NCBI RefSeq assembly: GCF_021018895.1
Contig: NC_079386.1
Coordinates: 12,765,835-12,829,834, forward strand
Length of the DNA stretch: 64,000 nucleotides
Source of the DNA: Seriola aureovittata
Taxonomy: Eukaryota > Chordata > Actinopteri > Carangiformes > Carangidae
Direction: 5' to 3'
Shown here: in pieces, positions 11,372-22,898 of the stretch
Layout: each line of letters starts with the position of its first letter
How positions within the stretch are numbered: position 1 is the first letter of the stretch
The notes under the pieces: model-generated
Told to the model about the DNA's origin: nothing
The model's input: only the letters and a program-made list of their open reading frames with translations
Database searches by the model: none
Position numbers and translations under genes: made by a program

Positions 11372-13209
11372 TGATATAAACAACACTATGTAAGTGCTTC
11401 TGTTTCTTTTTATGTGTCTTTTCTTAATTGCACCATTGCTGTAATTTACATTCTTCTCTGGTTTTGAAAATCTGAATTGTCACATATATTGTGAGTCTGA
11501 AGCGTTTATCGATTCATAATTGTCTTATTTCATAAATGCTTTCATATTCCACCACCACATGTTGATGTTCGTTTCATTGTGTATTGCCTCAGCCTCCTTT
11601 TTGTCTTGTGTTATCACTACATCACTGCTCCTTTGTCACACATGTTAATATACAAACATACTATTCATTTGAGTGAATTATTTCTGTTTCACATTAAAAT
11701 GATAACTGAGCGCTGGATTAAAACAACACTGTGTAGATAGAACTACACAAAAACAAAACTTCAAATGCTGTTGGCTATCAGCTCCATCGTTGGCTGATAA
11801 TTAAAAGATATGTCCGTGCTATATTTTTAGCTTGTATTAACACCACATACACCACAAATTGGTAGATTTTTCCCACTTCATTTCCTCTGACTATGTTTCC
11901 TTGCAGGTTTGTGAGTTGAACATGTTGTTCAGGCCACTAAACCAGAACAACAGCGCTGATCACAGCAAAGCCTCGTACATGTTTTGGACACTTTAGAGTT
12001 TGTCCTGTACTTTGCATCATAAAGCCTGGGCAGCGTTTCAGTATATTCCCCTAAAACAGCAAATTTGTGAGTATATTTCCTTATTCAGCATCACCAAGTC
12101 CTGATGTTGTCCCTGATATGACGACAGGAAAGTACCGAATATACCAGCACCAGTGTTTGGCATGAGCACAGGGCAGTGAACATGCTTCACTTTCTGTTTG
12201 TCTTATTGAAAGCTGCTGTAAATCTATTTATGAATCCCACTGAAAAAGAATCCAAGCGCATGTATTGACATTATTACTTTATTTTAAATAAAGAATATGA
12301 AGAATATGGATATTTAGAATAATGCAATAACATAAAAAGTACAACTATGAGCCATTACATTACTTCACAAGCAAGGCAACAAACCCAGGTTGTACATGTA
12401 AAAGTAAATAAAATGAAAGGTGAATATCTAGAGGGGGAATCCAGACTTTCTGTCGTGCATTCACGTGACTTCTTGTAACTGTCAGGAAACACACACAAAA
12501 TAAAACCCTGCAGCAATTAGTAAAGGTGACAGAGCAGGCGGTGTTGGAAATGACTCAGGGACCTTCCTCTAACAACTGGATCAGCAGCATCATGTTTTGT
12601 GATTGGCTCTTTGTATTGGTCTCTTGACCAATTAGAACGCAGCGTCTCAGAGGGATGTTCAGTTCATGTTCAGTGTTTAGCAGAGCTGGTGCAGTGTCAG
12701 TTTGTTCAGATGTAAATAGTTCAAACACTAGCCATGCCCCTTGCTGAAGACCATGATGTCAGGTCACACAAGTTCATATGTGAATACATTTCCTGATTGT
12801 TGGACAGGGTAAATGACAGCAAAACACTAACATGTATTCACATATCATATAAAATTCTATATCAAAACAGACATATTCCACACAGTGTAGAAATTAAGTG
12901 CAAGTGTAAAAATGAGGTTTCACACAGATCAATCACAGTCAATCAAAGGCCCAGAAAGAGCTGTAGCACCAACTATAGGCCAATCCCAATAAAATACTTA
13001 ATGATGACACTGTTTAGGTCTGTCTTTGACTTGAATTATAAAAAGGATGGAAAGTATTAAGTATTAACTGGTAGAAAACCTGGTAGGCTACAGATTATGC
13101 GTTCAGTGTGAATACTTGAGTGTCAAACAGACAAGGTTGGGACATTTTGGAGTTCAAGCTGAGGTGGAATGTGTAATGTGTCTCGGTAAGGACCAGAACA
13201 TGAGTGGGT
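11372..13209. other. RBR-B 3' flank and intergenic DNA
   Basis: Copy of the RBR-A 3' flank to about 12697, with an E-box TCACGTGACT at 12461-12470. The remainder to 13209 carries short segments shared with 5.8 and 14.2 kb. No gene is seen. Confidence 0.5.
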
Positions 13210-13812
13210 TCAAAAATCAGAGAGCTTTTCCATACTTCTGTTTTTGCCGTCCTTGTCCCCCATACCACCATCTCCCCTGCCGGGATCCTCTCCTCCTCCG
13301 AACAGACTGTGAATCACTGTGATGGTGGACAAGTCCTGGACTCCATACTCACACAGCCGGCGGGAGTCTATGCGCAGATCCCTGCCAGCGAAGACCAACC
13401 TGTAGGCATCTATATTGCAAAATAAATCAAAACAATATCATTTAAATCTCGCACTCGTAGTCTTACTTAATGACCTGCGACCTTACAGGCAAAAAAAAAC
13501 TCGCTTCCGCGCACGGATTTGGGTTTAACCGAAGACAGACAACTTAACGTTAATATTAACTATATAGTTTAGGCTATGAATCCCGGCTTGTGATCCGGTT
13601 TCCAGGTGGCTGTTTCAATCATGAACAACGCGTGTAGCTCGGACGCAGCCATAAAAGAAAGTATATTTACCGTCGTTGCTGTAAAAACCAGTCTTTATGA
13701 TCTTCTCCTTCAGCTGCTGCACCGTCAGGCTCTCAAACTGCTCCTCGGTGTCGCACAGGTGGATCGCCGCCACCACCCTGCCGTTATATTTCACAAACAC
13801 CTGGAAAACCAT
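13210..13812 (-). CDS. UBL-3: ubiquitin-like precursor with C-terminal extension (2 exons)
   Basis: Exons 13812-13671 and 13409-13210 join in phase 1 and encode 113 residues from MVFQVFVKYNGR. The motif LCDTEEQFESLTVQQLKEKI covers beta-2/alpha-1, RLVFAGRDL matches ubiquitin RLIFAGKQL closely, and the fold ends at HSLFGGG. A 26-residue tail follows (starts EDPGRGDGGMGDK, ends MEKLSDF). Like SUMO or NEDD8 precursors it would need cleavage after Gly-Gly, and the USP genes nearby are candidate processing enzymes. An in-frame ATG six codons upstream (13830) is possible, but the start chosen aligns with UBL-4. An (AC)n run lies immediately upstream in the 5' UTR. Confidence 0.83.
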
Positions 13813-13833
13813 TTCTGCTGTTCTTCCCACAAT

Positions 13834-13837
<4 letters not shown>

Positions 13838-13912
<75 letters not shown>
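13838..13912. repeat. (GT)n microsatellite next to the UBL-3 start
   Basis: Perfect dinucleotide run beginning about 10 bp upstream of the first UBL-3 ATG. It is absent at the same place in UBL-4, so it was inserted or expanded after they separated. Confidence 0.95.
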
Positions 13913-13916
<4 letters not shown>

Positions 13917-15187
13917 AGATTTGCTGACTGTGATGATGGTGTCCGACGATTATGCCGGAAGAAGCTGTAAAAATCTACTTTCTCGTTCGTCTTTAAACTT
14001 ATTTACTTACTTATAAACGTACTTAAATATTTACAATACTGGCGTTTTACTTGAGAGAAAACGTCTTACCAAGATACACAGTATAATTCAATCTCAACTC
14101 CAAATACAACTGTTATTTCTTTACTATCAATTTTATTGTGTGTCCTATTTGTCAATTGTCTTTTGATCATAATCTCTATGACAGCAAAAATAATATTCAT
14201 TTTCATACTGAATCTTATAAAACTCAATATCAAACAGATATTTTACACACAGTAGAGACTTGTAGTGAAGCTGGAAACTGTATAAGTGTAAAAAAAATGT
14301 GATGACCTGTGAAACCTTTGACACGGAACAAAACCTGAGTTAGAGTCAATGAAAGGCCCAGAAGGAGCTGTAGCACCATCTACAGGTCAAAACCAATATA
14401 ACAGAACAACTATGACGCTCATGACTGTCTCCAGACATTAAGAAAAATGACTGAGGATTGAAAAGACACTTTGATCTAAATACATGATGACACGTTTTAA
14501 ACATTAATTTAGGTGTTTCAGAGACTGGTGATATTCCATGAGACAGGAAAAGACTTTAGTTTAGGACTAAGGTCTGGAAAGTCTGGTATGTGCATGCAAA
14601 GCAAAGAGTATTAACTAGTAGGAGAACTGGCACAGATTGTCATGTGTTCAGTATGAATACAATAGTTCTGTCAAACAAACAATGTTGGGACACATTTTAG
14701 AGTTTTACTCGAAACGGTTGCACAGCGTCAACCGTATCGTTTGAACAACAGAAACTGAGAGAATCAACAACTTGTTTCTAACTATTAATTAGTACGAATA
14801 TACAGATAAGAGCTCATCTGATCTGTCCCCCGGTTTGCAGCCATGTCAGTTTGTCACACACCAGTTAATACAACATTAAAAGTAAATAATAAAAAGAAAA
14901 TACAATTCATCCAAATGTGTGACTGTCAAAATGGTTGATTATTACACAGTGGGTGCATATCATCAGGCAGTGGAGTGTGCACATACCAGGGTGGGTATGA
15001 CAATATGGGAATGAATTCCATACAGAGGGTTACGAGGAAGGTTTTTTGTCACACTAAAAATGTTGCACCAAAAGTGGCACATGAGGCAACTGTTGGGCAA
15101 TCTCTGGAGTTCAGCTCTGGCAACCCTCTGGTGTGATGTTACATGTCAAATGTGTCTCTGAAAGTAACAGATACAACCTGAGGAGGT
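13913..15187. other. Intergenic between UBL-4 and UBL-3
   Basis: Its first part is the UBL-3 upstream region: a degenerate match to the UBL-4 ISRE (ACTTTCTCGTTCG) lies near 13969. About 14215-14400 shares segments with 5.8 and 12.8 kb. No other gene is seen. Confidence 0.45.
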
Positions 15188-15752
15188 TTAAAAACAAGAG
15201 AGCCTTTCCATACTTCGGTTTTTGCCTTCCTTGTCCCCCATACCACCATCTCCCCTCCCAGGATCCCATCCTCCTCCCCCGGTCACCAGTACAGCGATTT
15301 GGATGACCGACCTGTGTTGGATTCCATATTTTCTCAGCAGGCTTGAGTCATCGTCCAAATGCTTGTCAGTGAAGATCAACCTCCGTTCTCCATGATCTAT
15401 CCCAAAACAAATCAGTGTTAGTAAATGTCATTTATCCATATTGACTTTGCAACCTTACTTAGAAAACACGTTTACTCGCATGAATGTGTGTTTAACAGAT
15501 GACCATTTAATCGTTAACGTTAGCTGTGTAATTTAGGCCTGTAAGTGTCGAGACTATTTCAATCATGAACATCGTGTGTAGGTCGGATGTAAAATGGAAA
15601 GTAGTTTTACCGAAGCCATGGCAAAAACCCGCCTCTACTATCTTCTGCTTCAGCTGCAGCACCGTCAGGTTGTTAAACTGCTCCTCGGTGTCGCACAGGT
15701 CGACTGACTTCGTCTCCCCTCTAAGACCATGCACCAACACCCGGATAACCAT
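15188..15752 (-). CDS. UBL-4: ubiquitin-like precursor with C-terminal extension (2 exons)
   Basis: Exons 15752-15611 and 15396-15188 join in phase 1 to encode 116 residues. It starts MVIRVLVHGLRGETKSV, carries LCDTEEQFNNLTVLQLKQKI, then RRLIFTDKHLDDDSSLL and KYGIQHRSV (ubiquitin-like second half), and reaches GGGG. A tail follows that is nearly the same as in UBL-3 (DPGRGDGGMGDK, then GKNRSMERLSCF). The body diverges from UBL-3 much more than the tail does. An exact ISRE-type site lies about 100 bp upstream of the ATG. An in-frame upstream ATG exists at 15872, but the ISRE falls inside that stretch, so the MVIR start is preferred. Confidence 0.84.
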
Positions 15753-15847
15753 GTTTGTGGTGTTCTTGCCACAATCTTCTCTTCGTGCAGTACTTCTGAC
15801 TGTAATGGCGTCCGATGATATTCCCGGAAGAAGCTGTAAAAATGTAC

Positions 15848-15857
15848 TTTCACTTTC
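15848..15857 (-). promoter_or_regulatory. ISRE/IRF-type site upstream of UBL-4
   Basis: Reverse strand reads GAAAGTGAAAGT, an exact GAAANNGAAA match about 100 bp upstream of the UBL-4 start codon. Confidence 0.65.
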
Positions 15858-15872
15858 ATCCTTGAACTTCAA

Positions 15873-16883
15873 AATATATGCTGTACTAGAGTTTTACTTA
15901 GAGAAAACGTGCTCTTACCTAAATACACACTATAATTTAATCTCACCTTCAAAAAATTTCCTTACAATCAATTTTATTTTTTAAATGTTTTTGATTTGCC
16001 TTCTATTTCAATTGATCATTATCTATATGACAGTAAAAATAACATCATCATCATCCACATACATGACAATACATTTTATTGTTTAAATGTCTTCGACTTG
16101 TCTTCTTGCTCTTAATGTGTCCATATTCCCATTTTAACCATTATGTTTATGTTTTGTGAAGAACACTGTTTGGCAATCTGTTATATGAAGTTTACTATAT
16201 AATTAAAACTTTACCATTATTCTATGACTAAAATGTTATTCTGATGTTTATTACACATTCAGTATCAAAAAGATGATCATGTAAGATGTAAATAAAAAGC
16301 CGTTGTCTATGATATGCAGATAATAAAGGCTGTGTGCATAACTTATGAGTCCTTGTATTAAATTTCCTGTACACACCACATGCCTCCATTACTTTCACGT
16401 GCACTCCCTCTACTGTATTCATGATGCACGCTCACAGCCTTCCTCTGGTTATACCAGTCGAAATCCTGAGCAAAAAGTGGCCAAAGTGTAAGATATGTTC
16501 CGTATTCACTGCATTAATAGCTGCATCGATTAGCAAGGTTTTCCTATCAAAACAAAAACATTGTCCACGCATGTGTGTGACTGAATTTTCTTTTTTTTTG
16601 GATTTAGCAGACAGGAAACATGAGGGAGAGATGAGCAACACAGTCCCCGGCTGAAACCTAACTGTGAATACTGAATGCATCTTAACCAATAGGATACCAG
16701 GACAGTTCTGACACTATGGTTACAAATCAAAGTGAATGGTAACAGTTTTCAACCAGTAATATTAAGCAGGACATATATAATCTACACAAAAAAATCCCTG
16801 ATCACAGACTGACTCACAGGCCGCAGATTAAAAAATCCAACCAGTTATCACATGAAAATAAAGATATCATCCTTCACATTTAA
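15873..16883. other. Intergenic, no gene recognised
   Basis: AT-rich DNA between UBL-4 and the 3' end of USP-1. The open frames here show no family features. Confidence 0.45.
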
Positions 16884-19800
16884 TCACCTCCATGGCTGTT
16901 TGTCTGTCTTCTCTCTTTTTTGTGTGTTTTTTGTCATCCTCAGACTTACGGGTTTCTCTCCCTTTCTCACAGTTGGCGTGGCGTCCCGTGTGCAGCCTTC
17001 ACCTGAGGTCACAACATGCTGGTTTCTCTTCGAGCTGCATGAATTTCTGCCTAGGCTGGGTTCATTCATTCTACAGTTACTGTGCGGATGCTTTGTCAGA
17101 GAGCAGCTATTGGAGGAAACATGAAATGACTTTACAACAGAATCACCTGCATTTTCACTGACGTCGGCCTCCGCTCTCTGTTTGATACTTTTTCCTTCTA
17201 TGCTTACCTCCGCTACTACCTCTCTTTCACTTCTCACACCTTTAGTTTCTGCAGGATTCACTATAATTCTTATAGGGCTACTATCAGTCTTTGTAGCAAT
17301 GCTGTTCTGTCCTGTACTGTCCCAGGCAATATCATTAGGCTTTAGTCTTTTCTTTAAGGAATTATGGTTTTGCTGAATCCTGAGGTCACAGTGCGCTGCA
17401 ATGTGCTCTGAGTCTGTATTAAGATGCTGTTTGTTGGGCTCATGATGTCCACCATCTTTGTCGCTGCGTGGTCTCACACACGTTGCTCTCTTTGGCCGTT
17501 TTTCCACTTCCCCAGAAGAATCCTTCCGTTTCTTCCAAACAGCATCATCGTAGCTCTTTTTTAACGCATCACCATTCAAGTGCTTCAAGTTTCCATCCTC
17601 GCTGCAACTTTCATCCCTCAGCTGATGAGGAGGAGCGAGAGCCTCTCCTCTCTCCGACTCATCTCGTCTTCCTTCAGCCTCGACGTCCAATCGTGCGCAC
17701 TGAGCTTCCTGGTCGACTTCATGGCTTTGATCAGAATGCGTGCTCTCTTTGAAGAGAAAGAACAGAGGTCATTATTGATCAGCACAAACAGCAAGCGTAC
17801 AGACCTGGTGTCAAACTGTGTTTCAAGTGAGCAACAGCAAAGGAATTTTTTACTTTGTTGGTCTGATCTAAAAATCCAGAGGGCTAGTGGGGTACGGCAC
17901 TATAACAAACAATACATCTACTAACTCCAAAGTAAATGCGGTACATTTGCTTACCCTTCCTGTACATGAGAAGGTACGCAGTGCAGGACCTGGTTTGACA
18001 GGAAAAATGGTTACAACAGCAGAAACACTAAGTTCCCCTGAGCAAGCCACATAAACTCCAGCTGCATCACTAAAGACTGTAGGTTCAGTATGATTGAAAC
18101 AAAGTAGTTTTAGCCCATGTGTTTATTTTGGGACAAGAAACCTGCCATCAACATCTCCACCTCCCTGTGTCAGACTGATCCGTCTCCAAGAACTCCAAGT
18201 ATAACTGAGGCTGATGGGAATGTCATTAGATTTGCAGGTGTACAGACATAAAACAACATATCAGATAAATTAAAATTGTGACCTGATGATGAAGTTAGAT
18301 GGAAATAGACAGTACTGTCAAATTATTACTTAATTTTATAATCTTATATATTATATTATATTATATTAATATAACTTAATCTTGAAGGGAACATGTATAT
18401 GTGTATAAATGTCAAGGTTGTTGAGATATTTCACTTAACAAATGTGACCCTCATTGTGGCGCTAGATTAAAGGTGAGGGAGTCACCAAAAGGCACTAGGG
18501 CTCATCTTCTGGGGACCATGAATGTCTGTGCATTGTGACTTCATAAAGGTTGGAGGGGTTTTAAAATGATGTCAGCTGACGTGACGAGCACTTTCATCAG
18601 ACGATGCTTGAGCCCCAAACAGTGCGCAGTGACATCATGACCACCTGACCACTTGAAGGCAATATTTACCTCAGAGAGGAGTTTCCGACCTGTGGAATTA
18701 GAAAAATACAGTAGCCTAAATGCTGATTTCCGGTTAAACTTGTTGCATGTTTAACTGTGCGATGATTTGTGCCATTGGACTGAGTATAGAAGAAAAGAGC
18801 CTCCTCACCTTCTTAACAATGGCATCATTGAAGCAATACCACTCCCCCGTTTCAAAAGATTTGATTTCTGCAGTGTAATGACCTCCTGTGAGGTTTCCAA
18901 AGTGGTTGACTAAGGCGTAGAGGTCATATTTGCAATTCTGAAGACAGGGAAATAAAACAAAATCCTACTTAAGAAATGTTAAATTAAAGCAATTTTCTGA
19001 TGAATGTAAAACATTTTTTAAATACCTCCATGTGTAAAGTTTGGGGAACTTCAACTTTGCAGTGAAGCTTGACGTAGCTCTTCCACTTGTAGTCGAAGGT
19101 AAATCTCTTCAGCAGGAGAGTCAGAATCACTGGAGTTTGTGTCATCTCACAGTCCTAAATCCCACAGAGAAAAACATCTGCATTAACAACAGACAGTCAA
19201 AAAGTCATTTATATTCTAATAAAGATCAAATTAATTACTCACAATCTCAGCATCTTGCTTTTTATTACACCGGGCGCAGTACATCTTGTTATCCCCGTAG
19301 ACTTGTTCTTTCTTGAAGAAGGCCTTCAACCCTCTCTCCTGTAAACATTGTATATCTATTTATCCTGCGTGTCCTTTTTCTTTCTTTCTCTCTCAGTATG
19401 AAAGATACAGAACTCTGATTCTGGTTGAAGGAAAGCATAATACCACACTGTAGGTGTGACCGCATGAATTCTCCATCGCAAGTGGCAGAATCCAAAAATA
19501 GCTCCGGGAGTCGATCCTTTTCTTACACCTGACGCATGTGGTTTTATGATTCAGCTCTCCCCTGAATGTCTACACACAAAAAGGTTTTTTTATATATATA
19601 TACACACAATACTCTCCTCCTTTAAAATTTACTTTAATTCTTATGTAAAAATGCTGTTTAGTAGTGGTTGGTTTTTAGTTGCGTGAGGACTACAGGTGTA
19701 AACTAGCACATTTAGCTTGTTGTTCTTCCATTGAATATGTTCAGTACATTAAAGTGTCCCTACCTTGGACGCCTCAGGGCTGGTGAGACACAGTATCCTC

Positions 19801-20813
19801 TCTAAGTACTCGGCAGCGTCACGTTGCTCGTACGCTGAATGTGGGAGTGAGTGGACAGAGAATGACGTTTCATCATTAAAGTATATTCTGCCTCTCTGAG
19901 TCTGCAGGACTTTAACACACACAGGCTTCTACAGCTGCAGTGACATGTCTCAAATCTAAACTTACCATCTCTGATCCCCAGATTTTTTACAAAGCTGTGT
20001 GTTTCAGCCAAACCCCTCTCTAAGGCATCAAACAGTTTTCCCAGGAGTGCGTCAATGGTTGTCGAACCTTCACTGCAGCACCTGTGGCACGGTGAGAAGT
20101 ACACATGGCTTTGTTAAAGAAGAAACCAATGAAAGCAAAGTCAGATTATTTAACATGCTCTAAAACAACAATCTGTTCATGTGAACTGGACTGATCTCAT
20201 ATCCTATCTGACAAATCTGTTTTAAAGGAATAGCTCGATATTTTGTGCCAGACCATTTATCGCCTGGGACCAGTAACTTCCTGGAGTCCCCACTCCACAG
20301 TGAGCTTTACAGGTGCTGGTTTTTCTGTATTTCCTTTGGACAGAGCCAGGCTAGCTGTTTCCCCCTGCTTCTGGTCTTTATGCTAAGCTAAGCTAACAAG
20401 CTGCTGGCTCCAGCGTGGAGTGGTATCAAACTTCTCATGTACTAACTCTCTGCAAGAAAGTGAATAAGTGCAAACTACTCCTTTAATACACTGCATTCAG
20501 TTTCACTTCATCTAATCTGTCTAAAAATAAAAATAAAACACTTACAAAGGGGAATTTGAAGAACTTTTTATTGAACCCCGGAAGTCTTCAGTCATAAAAA
20601 GCACCTGAAGCACGCTGTTCAAATAGCATGTCAGACCTGGACTGTTCAGGCCATGGTAATCTAAAGACACAACAGGGACAAAAAGACACACAAAATCCAC
20701 ATTATCTTATAACTCTGAAATATATGAGCCGTATACGAGCCACTGTGTCACTGACCTGAGATGGTGAAGTTGTCTAGTCTCTCTGTGAACATATTTACAC
20801 GCTCATGATTCAT
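16884..20813 (-). CDS. USP-1: USP-family deubiquitinase-like protease (11 coding exons)
   Basis: Exons 20813-20756, 20660-20546, 20081-19966, 19834-19764, 19569-19444, 19338-19243, 19154-19026, 18937-18809, 18689-18670, 17989-17955 and 17746-16884 join in phase to give 585 residues. The Cys box is GLNSPGLTCYLNSVLQVLF, the His box GGHYTA, and FND follows. The zinc-finger pairs TCVRC and YCARC are present, and LLKRF leads into the last third of the fold. The catalytic core is about 300 residues with almost no N-terminal extension. The last exon adds about 290 residues of charged, low-complexity tail without known motif. The Cys box reads NSPGLTC rather than the usual NxGxTC, but the nucleophile remains. 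Its 5' UTR exon (to 21384) is head-to-head with RBR-C and carries an ISRE-type site. Confidence 0.87.
20225..20485. repeat. Interspersed repeat typical of percomorph fish
   Basis: The stretch with acagagccaggctagctgtt, tatgctaagctaagctaac and the flanking words is recalled as an abundant dispersed fish element (SINE or MITE class uncertain). It sits in USP-1 intron 2. Confidence 0.6.
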
Positions 20814-21383
20814 AGTGATCTCCTTCGAATGGGAGCGTTGACATTTTTAGATTATCGATCCTTTTTTTCCCCACATGTATGGATATATTCACCCTGTGGA
20901 ATCACAACGGATACAGCAGAAGTTAATGGAGAGTGATCAGATTCACAAGTCAAGAAGAATGAACAGAATCATAATTGACTCTAAGGGATCAATACTTCTT
21001 CCATCACTCCATAAAACTATACAAAAATCACAATGAGAAACCACATTATTGTTATTATGTTGTTGTTATATTATAGATTTATATTTGTAAAACCTAAAGG
21101 ATTTTCAATCAGCACAGCAGGTAGTGATTTTACAAACATTTTACAGGCACCAGTGAAAGCAGCTGTTGTGTTTGGGTGTTATGGAAACTCAAGCCGCCTC
21201 TTAATCCTCCATTTCCCCGCGCCTCAAAACCACACTTTAAAAATAAGCTACAAGAGCACAATAATAAACACACTATAAAGTGCCACGTGTAGGCTACACC
21301 GTGTCTACTTACGGTCCGATAAGCACGTGAGGTTTTCTTTGGATGTGTATTAAAATGGGAGGGTAAAACACAGGAATACTCAC

Positions 21384-21468
21384 CGTGCATCCTGTCCGAT
21401 GATCCGGCGTGTAACTGTGAACTTTCACTTTCGATTCCAGCGAGAGTTTGAAGGAGGAAGATACAGCG

Positions 21469-21543
<75 letters not shown>

Positions 21544-21728
21544 CCAGGAAGGACTCTCAGCTTAAACTACATACAAACCCTGGACATTTCTTCCAGAAGT
21601 ATTGAGTGTTGAAATAATCCTCCAGACTTCGTGTAGTTTCAGGCGCGGGTGCGACACTTCCTGTTCAAAATAAAGGGGAAGTCCTTAAAAAAAACAACAA
21701 CAACAGAGAGACGAACTTTCACATCAAG
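21384..21728. promoter_or_regulatory. Bidirectional USP-1 / RBR-C promoter
   Basis: A minus-strand 5' UTR exon of USP-1 ends with donor CACG|GTGAGT at 21384, and a plus-strand 5' UTR exon of RBR-C ends with donor CAAG|GTAAGA at 21728. Both transcripts must therefore start within this ~345 bp. It holds an exact ISRE-type site (21423-21432, reverse GAAAGTGAAAGTTC) and an (AC)n run (about 21470-21539). Confidence 0.65.
21470..21539. repeat. (AC)n microsatellite inside the bidirectional promoter
   Basis: Perfect dinucleotide run separating the presumed USP-1 and RBR-C start sites. Confidence 0.95.
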
Positions 21729-22062
21729 GTAAGACAAAACAATCTATTCAATTCATCCTTTTTCTTTTATTAATGTAGTTTTAATGTGTAACATCAGGCT
21801 ATAAAGTTTTAGGGAGGTTTCATCCATTCACTGGGTGTCATGTCGCCTTCAAAATAAAATAATATAAACGTTGAGTGAGAGATAAGGATTTACTGACGTA
21901 TCAAGCTCATACTTCGTGTGTATTACTTGACACATTAAATGGTTAAAACTTTATTAAACTTTATTGTTAGATCAAAATCTAATGGCTAAGGGGGTATAGG
22001 CTGAGTGTTTGAGGGAGACCCATAGATTAGACATTTTGTTTCTTTTAGGATTTCTTTCAATG

Positions 22063-22063
<1 letters not shown>

Positions 22064-22134
<71 letters not shown>
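22064..22134. repeat. (TG)n microsatellite in the RBR-C 5' intron
   Basis: Perfect dinucleotide run within the ~1.15 kb intron between the UTR exon and coding exon 1. Confidence 0.95.
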
Positions 22135-22135
<1 letters not shown>

Positions 22136-22898
22136 TTTATGCTCTGCAAAGGAGAACAAAATTAGTGACATGAAATCAAATGTCAACGGTGTAACTCGCG
22201 CATGTAGAGGCTGAGGTCTAATAAAGAAAAAATTATTGGCCTCTTCCTGAATATTTTCTTGATTAGACTACAAACAGATGGGCAAACATGAACATGTTCT
22301 CAACCCTACTCTAACATCAAGTTAAGTTGTTCACTGAAAATTCCCGGCAGGTGAGTGAGTCAGGTGTGCTGACATCAGCTCAGTCATGTGATAAAATATG
22401 TCGTTAACCCGGATGTTTGTTTTTTTTCAACATCATATCTCCAATACATCAGGCTGGAGGTTTTTCAAACAACTAATCTCCAACTGCATGTTAACCAAGT
22501 CAAATCTGAACACACTGACATGATACATGTATTTTTAGATTCTGTGTGGCCTGTACTTCTCTGAAGATATCATCATTACAGATGTGCATCACCAATAAAT
22601 CCACATAGAAATCATAAATCAAACATGATGCTCCAGTTAACTCCAGAACCTGAGCAGGAATCATCAGGTTTTTAAGTTTCCTTCAGTATCAAAGGTATCC
22701 AGTGATAGCTGTCTGTACACCCCATGGGTACACTGCAAACAGGAACTTCCAACAGCTAATTCAGCATAGCCTACATAACTGTGTGTAACATAAATGTTTA
22801 CAAATGTCGGCTTAAATGAACCATGAACATTGTTCTCACATTAAATCTGTAAACCTTTCAGTATTTGCCATTTGTTTATTCCACTAAGGAGAATCAAA

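Larger units (their letters stand above)
8437..12697. repeat. Second copy of a ~4.3 kb tandem duplication (first copy 1311-5595)
   Basis: Both copies begin at cacaacaaagacactttag and end at agagctggtgcagtgt, about 7.1 kb apart. They carry the promoter block, the whole RBR gene and its 3' flank with few differences. The UBL coding exons lie outside the near-identical unit. Confidence 0.9.

Noticed and set aside
15753..15872. N-terminal extension of UBL-4 from the ATG at 15872
   Set aside because: It would place the ISRE-type site inside coding sequence and has no counterpart in UBL-1, -2 or -5; the MVIR start aligns with the paralogues.
16892..17924. Several plus-strand open frames of 60-114 residues
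   Set aside because: They are antisense to the long last exon of USP-1 and show no family features.
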